A stretch of DNA of 47,564 bases, taken from assembly GCA_903901875.1 (NCBI GenBank), contig CAIUSO010000022.1:1-47564 (forward strand). Reading direction: 5' to 3'. Within the stretch, counting starts at the first letter, position 1; each line of letters begins with the position of its first letter. This DNA is from an uncultured Geobacteraceae bacterium. GTDB lineage: Bacteria > Desulfobacterota > Desulfuromonadia > Geobacterales > Pseudopelobacteraceae. Positions 15,330-25,600 of the stretch are shown in pieces. The translations under genes and the position numbers were made by a program. The notes under the pieces were generated by a model that did no database searches, was not told the origin of the DNA, and worked only from the letters and a program-made list of their open reading frames with translations.

Positions 15330-17834
15330 TTACACCATCTCCTTTTTCCACAAAACAATTTTACTCTCATACTCACCGAGTAGCCGCTGGGCAGCTTTCT
15401 GCTCACGGGCCTCGGCCACGATATGAATCACCGGCAGATACTGATCCGGAAGCACCAGTACCCATTCCTCGCCAAAATGCACCTTGATCCCATCGATAAA
15501 GGTTGCCTCCCGTTCCAGACTATCCTCGCTCATCTTCCGCATGATGCCCCCCTTCATCTCCCAGGGGCAGGGAATGCTGGTCTGCAAAAATGCGGTCCGG
15601 GCAACCCCGGATTGGATCTCCGCAAAAGGGATGCCACAGGCTGCCCGCAGCTCCAGAATACGTGCAATAGTAAACATGCCGTCAAAGGCAGCCTGGAAAC
15701 GGGGGAACGCAAACCGTCCATCGGTGGTACCGGTAAGAATGACCTCTGACGATGACGCCACTTCCAGCATGGCCCGGTCCGAACTCTTTGTACGGATAAC
15801 CTGGCACCCCCGTTCCCCCGCCATCCGCTCAATGGTCGAAGGGGCCTGCACCGGCACCGCTATGGAGCCCTTCTGGCCGGTCTTCATCTGCAACGCCACC
15901 ACCAGTGTCAACAGTTCCATGCCGGAATAGACCCGTCCGGTTTCGTCAACCATGGTAATCGCTTCGGCGGAGGGGTCAAGCCAGAAACCGGCCTGAGCCT
16001 CCAGGGACGACACGATTGCCGAAAGCTGTCTGAGTGCCAGTGCCCGCTCCTTGATCGGCACACCCCGCCCCTCATCCACATTGGCGTTGAGCGCGATGAC
16101 CGAAAAACCGAGTTCATTAAGCAGCGGGGGGAGGGACTGGCTGGCCGGTGAGGAACTGAAGTCTACCACCACCGTAAATGCCGATTTTTTCAGTAACTCC
16201 CGGTCAACTCCCCGCAAAAAGCCCTCCCGGTAAAACCCCCCCACATTGTTGATATCGGTTATAACCCCCGGTTCCGTATGGTGGGCTCGGCGAAAGTTTT
16301 CTTTGAAGAATGTCCGTTCCACATTTTTTCCCATGTTACTGGAAAAATCCAGGCCATCTCCATCGAGAAACACAATCTCCAGCAGGGTAGGATCGTCAGG
16401 TGCCTGCCGAAAATGGACCCCCCCCACTTCACCAAAGGTCTTCAGTTTATACCGCACCAGGGGCAGAGACGTCATCTTCATATCCCGAACGTTGATGCCC
16501 GCTGAGAGTAATCCCCCCATGAAACAGCGCTTGAGCATGCGAGAGGTCGGGTTGGAATCACGTCCCCCCAGCACGAAACTCCCCTTGGGAAGGGTAGTTC
16601 CATAGGCGCATCCCAACTTGGCGCAGAATTCCGGTGTCAACTCCACGTTGGAAAGCCCCTTGATGATGGCCCCCTCAAAGAGGGATTTCTTCCACTTTTC
16701 GCCCCAGATCATGTTGGAAGTGACCGTGGCACCGGCCTCCACCGTTTTTTTCGGCCAGATCTTCACATCGGCCTTAATGACCGCTTCATCACCAATGGAT
16801 GTTTCATCGGCGACGATGACCCCCTCTTCCAAGGTCACACCCTGGCCAATTTTCACATTGGCACAGATGACACTGTCAGAAAGGTGAGCTCCTTTTTTAA
16901 CATAGGAGTTATCCCAGATTACACAGCGATTGAGCCTGACCCCTGTCTCTATGGTACAGTTGCGCCCGATCACCGAATCTTTAATGCGCACATCCCCCAG
17001 AATCTGGCTGTTGTCTCCGATAACAACCGTACCTTCAAGCCCCTCGGCATGCTCAAGCTTGACATCGGCACCGATGCGCAGGTCCTTGCCAACCAGATCC
17101 AACTTCGGTTCGTCTATTTTAAGGTTTACTTTCCCCTTGAAAATGTCGTGATACGCTTCCCGGTAGGAGTCGGTATTGCCAATGTCGCGCCAATAGCCAC
17201 GGGCGGTTACTCCAAACAGGGCATCATTATTCTTCAGCATCAACGGAAAAAGGTCCTGGGAAAAATCATAATTCTCCCCTTCCGGAATATACTGCAGAAC
17301 TTCGGGTTCCAGCACATAGATGCCGGTATTGATGGTATCGGAGATAACCTCTCCCCACCCCGGTTTCTCCAGAAACTGGGTAATCCGCTTCTCCTTGTCG
17401 GTGATGACAACCCCGAACTGCAATGGATCCTTGACCGACGTCAGTGTTATGGTCGCCTTGGCACCATGGTCACCATGGAAATCTATGATTTTTTTCAGGT
17501 TGAAGTCCGTAAGCAGATCACCACTGATCACCAGAAAACGACCATCCAGATACTTTTCTGCCGCCTTGACTGCTCCGGCAGTTCCCATGTCGGCAATCGG
17601 CGTAACGTAGGTAATTTTCACCCCGAAATCCGAGCCATCACGAAAGAAATTCTTGATATAAAACGGCTGGTGATAGAGGAGCATCACCAACTCCGTGATG
17701 TCATGCTTCTTCAGCAGCTCAACAATATGAAGCATGATAGGCCGGTTGAACAGCGGTATCATCGGCTTGGGCATACTGGCAGTAAGCGGCTGGATCCGTG
17801 TTCCGAACCCTCCCGCCATGATGACAGCTTTCAT
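15330..17834 (-). CDS. Nucleotidyltransferase / hexapeptide / phosphomannomutase-like fusion
   Basis: This 834-residue protein has three parts. Residues 1-235 are a sugar-phosphate nucleotidyltransferase (MAGGFGTRIQPLT, ISGDLLTD, FLEKPGWG). Residues about 245-375 form a left-handed beta-helix of hexapeptide repeats. Residues about 380-834 have a phosphoglucomutase/phosphomannomutase fold. The mutase part lacks the TASHNP catalytic serine (GGVHFRQAPDD, 471-481) and the DGDxDR metal loop (LDPSAEAI, 619-626), so it is probably not a working mutase. Similar fusions are usually named mannose-1-phosphate guanylyltransferase; the real nucleotide and sugar are uncertain. The start at 17834 has a perfect AGGAGG 5 bases upstream. 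It sits 20 bp after the receiver gene. Confidence 0.88.
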   Translation of the reverse strand: MKAVIMAGGFGTRIQPLTASMPKPMIPLFNRPIMLHIVELLKKHDITELVMLLYHQPFYIKNFFRDGSDFGVKITYVTPIADMGTAGAVKAAEKYLDGRFLVISGDLLTDFNLKKIIDFHGDHGAKATITLTSVKDPLQFGVVITDKEKRITQFLEKPGWGEVISDTINTGIYVLEPEVLQYIPEGENYDFSQDLFPLMLKNNDALFGVTARGYWRDIGNTDSYREAYHDIFKGKVNLKIDEPKLDLVGKDLRIGADVKLEHAEGLEGTVVIGDNSQILGDVRIKDSVIGRNCTIETGVRLNRCVIWDNSYVKKGAHLSDSVICANVKIGQGVTLEEGVIVADETSIGDEAVIKADVKIWPKKTVEAGATVTSNMIWGEKWKKSLFEGAIIKGLSNVELTPEFCAKLGCAYGTTLPKGSFVLGGRDSNPTSRMLKRCFMGGLLSAGINVRDMKMTSLPLVRYKLKTFGEVGGVHFRQAPDDPTLLEIVFLDGDGLDFSSNMGKNVERTFFKENFRRAHHTEPGVITDINNVGGFYREGFLRGVDRELLKKSAFTVVVDFSSSPASQSLPPLLNELGFSVIALNANVDEGRGVPIKERALALRQLSAIVSSLEAQAGFWLDPSAEAITMVDETGRVYSGMELLTLVVALQMKTGQKGSIAVPVQAPSTIERMAGERGCQVIRTKSSDRAMLEVASSSEVILTGTTDGRFAFPRFQAAFDGMFTIARILELRAACGIPFAEIQSGVARTAFLQTSIPCPWEMKGGIMRKMSEDSLEREATFIDGIKVHFGEEWVLVLPDQYLPVIHIVAEAREQKAAQRLLGEYESKIVLWKKEMV

Positions 17835-17853
17835 GGGGTCCTCCTTTGTGTCG

Positions 17854-18228
17854 CTACTTGCTGACCTTGGCCGCTTTTTTCGCCAGAATACGGGCAATTT
17901 CCTGCTTTAAATCACTGAGATCACTTGATTTAACGACATAGCCATCGGCCAGCCAGGCGGAAAAATCGTCTTTGTAGCAGGAAAAGGCCGAGCAGAGAAT
18001 CACCGGCATCTCATGACGTTCCTTAACCAGTTTCTGCAAGAGTTCAATGCCGCTCTCATTCTTCAGCTTGATATCCAGTACCGCCAGATCGAAGACCGCA
18101 CCCTGCAGTTTTTCAACCGCCTCGGCACTGGTGGCGGCGGTGACAACCTCGTACCCTTCATCCTTCAACTCCTCGGCATACAGTAACCTGATGTTTGCCT
18201 CATCATCCACTACCAGTAATCGGCTCAT
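17854..18228 (-). CDS. Stand-alone response-regulator receiver
   Basis: This 124-residue CheY-like receiver has acidic pocket D8/D9, phospho-acceptor D52 (LDIKLKNESG), S80 and K100. No output domain follows, so it must signal by protein contact or phosphotransfer. It overlaps the kinase gene by 4 bp (ATGA), so they are a cognate pair. The fusion sugar-nucleotide gene begins 20 bp later. Confidence 0.93.
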   Translation of the reverse strand: MSRLLVVDDEANIRLLYAEELKDEGYEVVTAATSAEAVEKLQGAVFDLAVLDIKLKNESGIELLQKLVKERHEMPVILCSAFSCYKDDFSAWLADGYVVKSSDLSDLKQEIARILAKKAAKVSK

Positions 18229-19850
18229 GATTGTTCCTCCTTGCGAGTTGGAAGTAAAATTGTGTAACAGATACCCGCCTGTTCGTCCGCAGTGGCCGTA
18301 AACGGCACCTCCTGCTTTTCCAGCATGGTTTTACATAAGGCCAGTGCCAGACCGGTCCCCAGATCACGGGTTTCAGAAAACGGCACCAGAAAATGATCCA
18401 GCTGGGCCTGGGTGATATGCCTGCTCCGATCCTCTATTGCCAAAAGAACACAGCCGTCACCATTGCGGGCAGAGATGCTTATGGAGCGGTCATCTCCACT
18501 GATGGCGATGTCATTCTGCAAAACGGAACGGATACAGTAGGAAAGCTGTTTAAAGTCGATGTATACCGATTTGATATCGTCACCGGGCTCAAAATCGGTC
18601 ACATAGCCAAGAAGGGAGAGTGCCTCTCCGGTATCACGGAGGACCGTTTTAACCAACTGATTCACATCCCAGAAATCACGGGTCGGATAGAGGGAATCCG
18701 AGTAGTTGAGAATTTCATCCAGGACTCCCTCCAACTGTCTGGTCTCGGCAACGATCGACTCGATGAAGGTTCGCTTCGGATCCGATTCCGGGCTGTTTTT
18801 GAGCATGGAGCGGGCAAAACCACCGATAACCATCAGGGGATTTCGGACAGAATGGGCAATGCTGGAGGTAATGCGCCCCACCAAGGCCATATTCTCCATC
18901 CTGACGATCAGTTCCTGCTGCTCCTTAAGTTTTTTCCCCGCTTCGGTAACCCGGCTCAACTCCACCTGCAGTTTGTCGTACAGCGCCGCCCGCTCGACAG
19001 CAAAGGCCACCGGAAAACCGAACGTTTCCAGTGAATGCATGTCCTCATCCGTAATGGCACGGTGGGTGATAAAGTTGTCGGCTATGATCATGCCGACCCA
19101 CCGACTGCGGGATATCAGTGGCATCAGCAGAAAGGTATCGACCCCCAGCAGCGTTGCCAGTTCCGACGGCACATTGGGGTGCTGAAAAGCCTGTTCTACC
19201 TTGACCGGGCGTTTCCCCTCCAGAGTTTTAATGAGGATATGCTCTTTATCATCAAGGGAAATAGTGAGCTTTTCCAGGATATCGTGAAACTTTGCCCGTT
19301 CGGAGGAGAGTTTGTTCAGACGGAAATTCTGGGCCATGGCCTGCAGGTCCATATCATTTCTCACGATCTCATTCCATACGTGCCCCGCCTCTTCCATATT
19401 GCGGGGGCCAAGGGCCAGATACCCCTTGAGAAGCCCCTCGTCACGGTCACAGAGCAGCAGGAAAGCCCGGTTCATGCCAAACCCTTTGCCGGCGGTAATG
19501 GCGGTCAGGGCGACGGAAAGTACCTCGTCCAGATCAACCGAACTCTGGAGTACGTACCCCAGTTCGTGGAGAAAACGTATTTCAAGGGTTTTGTTGTCAA
19601 GAAAACTGACAAGTGACTGAATTTGGCTCTTCTGACGACGAAATTCATCCAGAAAACCACTAAAGATCGGTGCAAGGGGATTGGACTCGGTATATAATTG
19701 CTGCAAACTGCGGTGAAAGAGGGAGCAATCGGCGCATTTTTCCAGATTGCGCTGTTGTTTTGAAGCGAGCAGATCCTCTTCCCCACCCTGAATATTCGGG
19801 CAATCGGCCTGCTCTATGACTTCCCTGCTCCAGCAGCAATCCAGATTCAC
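18225..19850 (-). CDS. GAF-domain sensor histidine kinase with N-terminal Cys cluster
   Basis: This 541-residue protein has no transmembrane segment. The N-terminus holds C5, C6, C17, C39 and C42 (a CADC motif), a possible metal or redox site. A GAF domain spans about 105-290, a coiled coil 290-320, the HisKA H-box is SSIAHSVRNPL with H333, and HATPase_c is about 425-535. The ATPase G1 box reads EDRSRHI instead of DxGxG, and the N-box is LQND, while the G2 box DLGTGLALAL is intact. The start is GTG with CGAGG upstream. It lies 30 bp after cysS. The signal is unknown. Confidence 0.88.
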   Translation of the reverse strand: MNLDCCWSREVIEQADCPNIQGGEEDLLASKQQRNLEKCADCSLFHRSLQQLYTESNPLAPIFSGFLDEFRRQKSQIQSLVSFLDNKTLEIRFLHELGYVLQSSVDLDEVLSVALTAITAGKGFGMNRAFLLLCDRDEGLLKGYLALGPRNMEEAGHVWNEIVRNDMDLQAMAQNFRLNKLSSERAKFHDILEKLTISLDDKEHILIKTLEGKRPVKVEQAFQHPNVPSELATLLGVDTFLLMPLISRSRWVGMIIADNFITHRAITDEDMHSLETFGFPVAFAVERAALYDKLQVELSRVTEAGKKLKEQQELIVRMENMALVGRITSSIAHSVRNPLMVIGGFARSMLKNSPESDPKRTFIESIVAETRQLEGVLDEILNYSDSLYPTRDFWDVNQLVKTVLRDTGEALSLLGYVTDFEPGDDIKSVYIDFKQLSYCIRSVLQNDIAISGDDRSISISARNGDGCVLLAIEDRSRHITQAQLDHFLVPFSETRDLGTGLALALCKTMLEKQEVPFTATADEQAGICYTILLPTRKEEQS

Positions 19851-19880
19851 ATGAACCTCGTCAGATGTAGTAGAAGCAAA

Positions 19881-21347
19881 TCATTTTACGTTCCAGGTGG
19901 TCCCCTGTGCCGAATCCAGCAACTGCACTCCGGCTGCCAGCAACTGATCGCGAATTTCGTCGCCCCGCGTGAAGTTTTTTGTCTGGCGTGCTTCTCGCCG
20001 CTCGGCAATCAGCTGTTCGATCTGCTCCACCGTCAGGGACAGTCGTCCCACCCCGGCGGCCTTGATACCGGCCAGCCACTGTTCGGGCGGAACCGTGAAC
20101 AGACCCAGCACCCCTCCCGCTTCCATCAGCAGGGCACGCAGCTGCCCCAACAGCTGCCGCGACGCACCGGCCTGCTCCCCCGACTCCGCCAGGAACCGGT
20201 TGGTACCCCGTACCATATCAAAAAGCGGTCCCAGTGCCTGGGCAGCATTAAAATCGTCGTCCATGGCCTCGATAAAGCGTGATCTGAATTGTGTAACCTT
20301 CTCCCGAAGCTCTTCACCAACCGGCGTCAGTGCTGCATCAGGTCCATTATCCCCCACCGGGACCCGGTCAAGTGCCGCCAGGCAGGAATAGAGACGTTCC
20401 AGCCCCGCTTGGGCCTCATCCAGGTTTTGATCGGAGAAATCCAGTGGTGAACGGTAATGAGCAGACAGGATAAAGAAGCGAAGAGTCTCCGGATCGTAGC
20501 TTTTCAGCACTTCGCGGATAGTGAAAAAGTTACCGAGGGATTTACTCATTTTTTCGGAGTTGATATTAACAAAGCCGTTATGGAGCCAGTAACGGACGAA
20601 CTGGCAGCCATTGGCCCCTTCCGACTGGGCTATTTCATTTTCGTGGTGGGGAAACACCAGGTCTTTCCCCCCTCCGTGTATATCGAAGGTCTTACCGAGA
20701 AACTCCATACTCATGGCCGAACATTCAATGTGCCAGCCGGGGCGTCCATTCCCCCAGGGGGAGTGCCACCAGGGCTCCCCCGGCTTTGAACCCTTCCAGA
20801 GGGCAAAATCCATGGGATGCCGTTTTTTGTCCCCCGTCTCTACCCGGGCACCGGCCAGCATATCCTCAAGGGTGCGCCCCGACAACTTCAGATAATCGGG
20901 AAAGCTCTCCACCGCATAATAGACGTCACCACCGGACATATAGGCATGACCCCGGGTGATCAGGGCCTCGATAATGGTAATGATCCCATCCATATGGTCC
21001 GTGGCCTTCGGCTCAACGGTCGGCTTTTGCAGCCCCAGCCGTGCCATATCCTCATCGAAGGCACCAATATACCGGTCGGCAACGGTCCGGTAATCACTCC
21101 CCTCCTGATTGGCCCGGTTGATGATCTTGTCATCTATATCAGTGTAATTGCGTACATAGGTTACCTCATAGCCCGCATACTTCAGATAACGGAATATGAC
21201 GTCAAACACCACACCGGCCCGTGCATGACCAATATGACAGTAATCATAGACCGTCACGCCGCAGACATACATTCCCACTTTGCCTGGGACCAGCGGGACA
21301 AAAAGTTCTTTTTCACCCGTGAGGGTATTGTACACACGCAGTGCCAT
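19881..21347 (-). CDS. cysS: Cysteinyl-tRNA synthetase
   Basis: This 488-residue class I synthetase charges tRNA-Cys. It has zinc ligand C29, HIGH at 38-41 ([12 protein letters not shown]), the [14 protein letters not shown] zinc/active-site segment, and KMSKS in [16 protein letters not shown] anticodon-binding helical domain lies near 350-430. Length is normal. CGGAG lies 8 bases before ATG. It is the first gene after a well-matched promoter and heads the run cysS-kinase-receiver-fusion-GH57-galT. Confidence 0.97.
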   Translation of the reverse strand: MALRVYNTLTGEKELFVPLVPGKVGMYVCGVTVYDYCHIGHARAGVVFDVIFRYLKYAGYEVTYVRNYTDIDDKIINRANQEGSDYRTVADRYIGAFDEDMARLGLQKPTVEPKATDHMDGIITIIEALITRGHAYMSGGDVYYAVESFPDYLKLSGRTLEDMLAGARVETGDKKRHPMDFALWKGSKPGEPWWHSPWGNGRPGWHIECSAMSMEFLGKTFDIHGGGKDLVFPHHENEIAQSEGANGCQFVRYWLHNGFVNINSEKMSKSLGNFFTIREVLKSYDPETLRFFILSAHYRSPLDFSDQNLDEAQAGLERLYSCLAALDRVPVGDNGPDAALTPVGEELREKVTQFRSRFIEAMDDDFNAAQALGPLFDMVRGTNRFLAESGEQAGASRQLLGQLRALLMEAGGVLGLFTVPPEQWLAGIKAAGVGRLSLTVEQIEQLIAERREARQTKNFTRGDEIRDQLLAAGVQLLDSAQGTTWNVK

Positions 21348-21376
21348 GGGAAAACTCCGCCGGTAAAGTGGTGGTC

Positions 21377-21405
21377 ATTATGCCTGTTTGTGGTCCCAAT
21401 GGCAA
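21377..21405 (-). promoter_or_regulatory. Sigma-70 promoter for cysS and downstream genes
   Basis: On the minus strand TTGCCA (21405-21400) and CATAAT (21382-21377) are separated by exactly 17 bp, and each is 5/6 to consensus. The predicted start is near 21370, giving a leader of about 22 nt. It lies in the 70-bp gap between wzz and cysS, so cysS need not depend on the polysaccharide operon. Confidence 0.65.
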
Positions 21406-21417
21406 GGGGGGAAGCTG

Positions 21418-22632
21418 CTATCCCCGACGGAACCAGCGGGGATAACCGATCATCCCCCGGAGCGAACCCTTCATATCATCAATAATGGCAGAGTCTTCCG
21501 GAGATAGTTTTGCCAGATACTCTTTAATAAATACCAAAAAAATTGAGCCGAAGAAAGCGGTAACCGTGGCAAGTATGACCATCATTGCCCGCGACGGCTT
21601 ACTTTTACGCAGCGGAGGCACCGCTTCATCGAGCACCTGTATGGCCGACGAGTCACGGGCCTCATTAATTTTTGCCAGCTCGTACTGCTTGGTCAACTGT
21701 TCATAGAGTGCTTCCTGTGTCTTCAGTTCGCGAAGACGGCGGAGATACTCAACCCCCAGTGACGGGGCATTGCCGACCGATGGAATGACCCCCCCGTCAT
21801 TGTCAGATCCGCTCATGGAAGTGAGCTGGCTCCGCGCCTTTGCTATACCAGCAAGCAGCGTCTGAACTTCTGCACTCTCGTCGGTCAGAGAATTCCTCAA
21901 GGCGGCCAGCCTGACCTCGCTGGTAGTCAACTCAGCCCTCAGCTTGGCTACGCCCTCAATGGCAACTCTGGCCTGATCATCGGCCTTGATTGTCTTATTT
22001 TGCACCTGAAAACGTTTCATTTCGTCTTCGGCACTCTTCAGATCTTGCTTGACCACCGTTATCCGTTTTTCCAGAAAATTCCGTTCCGTACTGGCCTTGG
22101 TCAGATTAAGCTGGGTACTCCTCCGCTGCAGTTCTTCGACAAAGGTATTGGCAAGTTTCGCCGCCATGACCGGTTCCTTGTAGGTGGCGGTAATGGAAAT
22201 AATCCCGTCTTTGGTACCCGCCTGAAACTTGACCAGCCCCGCCAATCTTTTGCGGGTGCTGTCGGCATCTTTCGACTTCAGCAACGGCTGGAGCTCAAGA
22301 CGTTTGATCACCCCATCGGCAACCGTGCGGCTTTTGAGAATGCCAAGGTACAGATCCGTCGTCCCTCCCAGCCCCCCCGCCAGACCGGCAAGTCCTCCCC
22401 CCATGGATGCGAGCAGTGCCGAGGCCCCCCCGGCCGCTTCCTTGGAGGGGGGAAGCAGTGTTGCCGTTGCGGTAAATTTATTGGTCAGAGTCAATGAATA
22501 GAGGACCGAGAGAATGGCCACTGCAGCCGTGATTTTCGTAATAAGCGGCAGATTACGCACCAGCACCCGCAGCAGTTCCAACAGATTGATCTCTTCTTCC
22601 CCGTCGGGATGGACATTAATTGGTTCGTTCAT
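21418..22632 (-). CDS. Wzz-type polysaccharide co-polymerase
   Basis: This 404-residue inner-membrane protein has a transmembrane helix near 27-47 (LITKITAAVAILSVLYSL), a long periplasmic coiled coil (about 165-340) and a second transmembrane helix near 355-375 (MMVILATVTAFFGSIFLVFI). It is of the Wzz/PCP type, which sets chain length or couples polymerisation to export. No tyrosine autokinase domain is fused. It lies 8 bp after the SLBB gene, with GGGGGG as Shine-Dalgarno. A Gly/Ala/Leu-rich stretch at 78-92 (MGGGLAGLAGGLGG) is typical of this Wzz subgroup. Confidence 0.9.
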   Translation of the reverse strand: MNEPINVHPDGEEEINLLELLRVLVRNLPLITKITAAVAILSVLYSLTLTNKFTATATLLPPSKEAAGGASALLASMGGGLAGLAGGLGGTTDLYLGILKSRTVADGVIKRLELQPLLKSKDADSTRKRLAGLVKFQAGTKDGIISITATYKEPVMAAKLANTFVEELQRRSTQLNLTKASTERNFLEKRITVVKQDLKSAEDEMKRFQVQNKTIKADDQARVAIEGVAKLRAELTTSEVRLAALRNSLTDESAEVQTLLAGIAKARSQLTSMSGSDNDGGVIPSVGNAPSLGVEYLRRLRELKTQEALYEQLTKQYELAKINEARDSSAIQVLDEAVPPLRKSKPSRAMMVILATVTAFFGSIFLVFIKEYLAKLSPEDSAIIDDMKGSLRGMIGYPRWFRRG

Positions 22633-22640
22633 ATCCCCCC

Positions 22641-25600
22641 CTATCTCAAGCCAAGCATAATGGTGCCGGTGGTGACAGCAACATTGGCCAGAATCTGTGT
22701 GATGTCCTTGATGTCCCGCATCCAGGCAATTTTTTCCAATTTCTGGGGCACCACCAGGGTGTCCCCCGGTTCGGTCCTGCCTGAAAGGAACCAGCCAAAA
22801 AACTGCTGCTGACGACTGTACACCGAACCGTCAGCCTGAATCACATACATGTCAGACACTTCGGCATCCCGCAGTGCCCCTCCCGTTTTATCCAGGTACC
22901 AACCAAGATCTTTGCCATCCATATAGACGAAGGCGTTGGGGTTATAGACCTCTCCCAGAACATTGACTACACTGGGACGGGGTGGCACATCCAGACGGTC
23001 TCCCCCCTCCAGCAGCAGGTTGTTTTCACTGTTTTTAAAATCATTCTCCAGCTTGAGGACGACCCGCCCTTCGGCTTTAAGCAACTTCAGTTTGGCAATA
23101 TTGATCATCAGAGCGTCCAGCGCCGCCTTCGTCGCCTCAAGTTCTTCCTTAGACGACGCCACCGACGAAAGTGTCGCCTGCTTCTGCATAACGTCCCGTT
23201 CAGTCTTGGCCAGAACCTCGTCCATCCGCTTCTGTTGCAGTTCCATCACCGAGCGGCGGGTAAACTTCACCCCCCGCAGATAGGCCTTGTCGGTCAGCCC
23301 GCCGCTTCGCTGAAGAACGTCACTGATATGCTCCCCCTTGTAGATCGGATAGGTGCCGGGAAACACCACTTCACCGGTGACGGTCACGTAGCGATCTACC
23401 TCTTCAATCCAGTTGGGGATTTTATGGATGGTCAACGTATCAAACGGCTGTAGACTGATATTGGCACTTGGCTCATTGGCGAGGACTTTTTCAAGATCTA
23501 TTTGCACAGAATGGGATGATATCGAGTTATTAACAATCTTACGCCGATTTATTTCAGCACTCTTGAGATAGGCACTATACTTGACATTGCCCGCCTCAAG
23601 AATCAGATCACGTACCGTCATGCCGGTGACAAAACGAAATGATCCCGGATTGGTTACTTCACCACCAACGATGACCGGATACTCTTCACCAGGAAACCAT
23701 TTCTTAATAATAACTTCGTCCAAGGGCTGGAGCTTGATATTATGGAGCGGGTTCCCCGTGAGTGCCTCTTCCAGATCGATATAAAATGAGTGGGGGGTAA
23801 TATTAATCTTTAAATATTCATGGCGTTTAATTTCAGCCATTTTGAGATAGGCACTCTTTTTCACATTGCCCGCCTCAAAAACCAGATCCCGCACCGTCAT
23901 GTTATCAACATAGCGGAAATTTCCCGGATTCGTAATTTCGCCATTGATGGCGACCGGATATTCTTCACGCACAAACCAGCTCTTAACGACGATCTCATCC
24001 CGCGGCTGCAAAATGACATTATGATCCGGATTACCCCTGAGCACCTCTTCCAGATTAATATAAAACGAATGGGGGGTGATGGTTGCCTTGGAATAGTCGT
24101 AGCGACGTACTTCCGCCATCTTCAGGAAGGCATTTTTTTTCGGTTTGCCGGCAAGGGAGAGGAGATCCCCCGCCCGCATATTGGTGAACAGCTGAAACTC
24201 CCCCGGCCTCTGCACCTCACCGGATATTTTTACTTTGGGCATTTCCTCCATTTCCCACCGGGAAAAAATCCGAACGACATCGAACTCCTTCAACTCCGGG
24301 TTCTGTTCCGGTATTTTTTCCATGGCCTGGGCCACATTAAAAAAGAGCAGTTCCGCATGGTAATCGGGAGGCATCAAGCGGGTGATCTGCCCCAACTCGC
24401 GGAAATATTCCGGCAGCAGGTTATCGGGAGAGAGAAGCTGCTCCACCCGCATGGCGGGGCGCACGGCATAGTCACCGGGACGGAGTACGTATCCTTCCAG
24501 ATGAGCGTACCCCCGCAGCGTATTATCAATGGGGAAAATCTTGACCAGATCCATATCTTTGATGGAAATCCCGCCCGCCAGACTGTCCAGATCTTTTCCC
24601 GACGTCTTCGGGTCAAGACTCACATCGGTGACGCTTTTTTTCTCGTTGGCCTCCACCCCCATGATCTGCAGACGCTGGAGATAGCCGGTCGGCACAATTC
24701 CGTCGGCCAGTACCAGCAGATCCTTCAAGTTTTTTTCACCCTTTAGCTCGAAAATTGCCGGACGCCGCACATTGCCGGCAATACCGACCACCGGCCCGAT
24801 GGTCGGCACAAAGACCGTATCCCCCGGCTGCAGCTTGATATCCCTGCTTTTGTCCCCCCTCAGAAAAAAATCATAGAGATCGATGGTATCAACCAGTTTA
24901 CCGTCACGTTTGATGGCAATAGCACGCAAACTGCCGTTGTGTGTCGGGCCTCCGGCGGCGGCAAGAGCGTTAAGCAGGGTCGAGAGAGAGGTGATCGTAT
25001 AATCACCGGGGGTAGCGACTTCCCCCACCACATACACCTTGACCATACGCAGTTTGCCCATGGTGACATTGAGCTGAAAATTGCGGAAGATACGGGAAAA
25101 TTGACCGTTGAGCAATTGGTGGAGCTGGCCAAAAGCAACCCCGGCAACCTTGATCGTTCCGACCTTTGGCACAACTATTTCGCCACTCCGATTAACTTCA
25201 AGTGGGTAGGATGCGTCGATACTCCCCCACACCGTCACATTAATCCGGTCACCGGTGCCGAGCAGATAATCGGGTCCCACCGGGATATCACCCATGGCAC
25301 CAAAGGGATCGGCCCCAGCCCGAAAAAAGTTATAGCCGAACTGTCGCAGGGCACCAAGTTCAAAGTTCTGGGGCGTGCTCTTGGTACTCTCTTTACCGGT
25401 AGCGATCATGGCCGTCTCAATCGTTGAGAGTACGGGAGTATTTTTCGCCCCCCCAACCGGTGCCGTGGCAACGGATTGAGTCGTCGTGGCAGTATCATTC
25501 GTCTGGTTCGGAAGTGGTGTCGCCGGAAGCGGCACCCCCTCACCAGCCGTAGTCGTGGCGGGCGATGTTCCCTGCTTAGGGGCAGTTGGAACCGCTGCCG

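Noticed and set aside
16884-17864. 326-codon frame antisense to the nucleotidyltransferase fusion
   Set aside because: It is opposite conserved nucleotidyltransferase and hexapeptide motifs.
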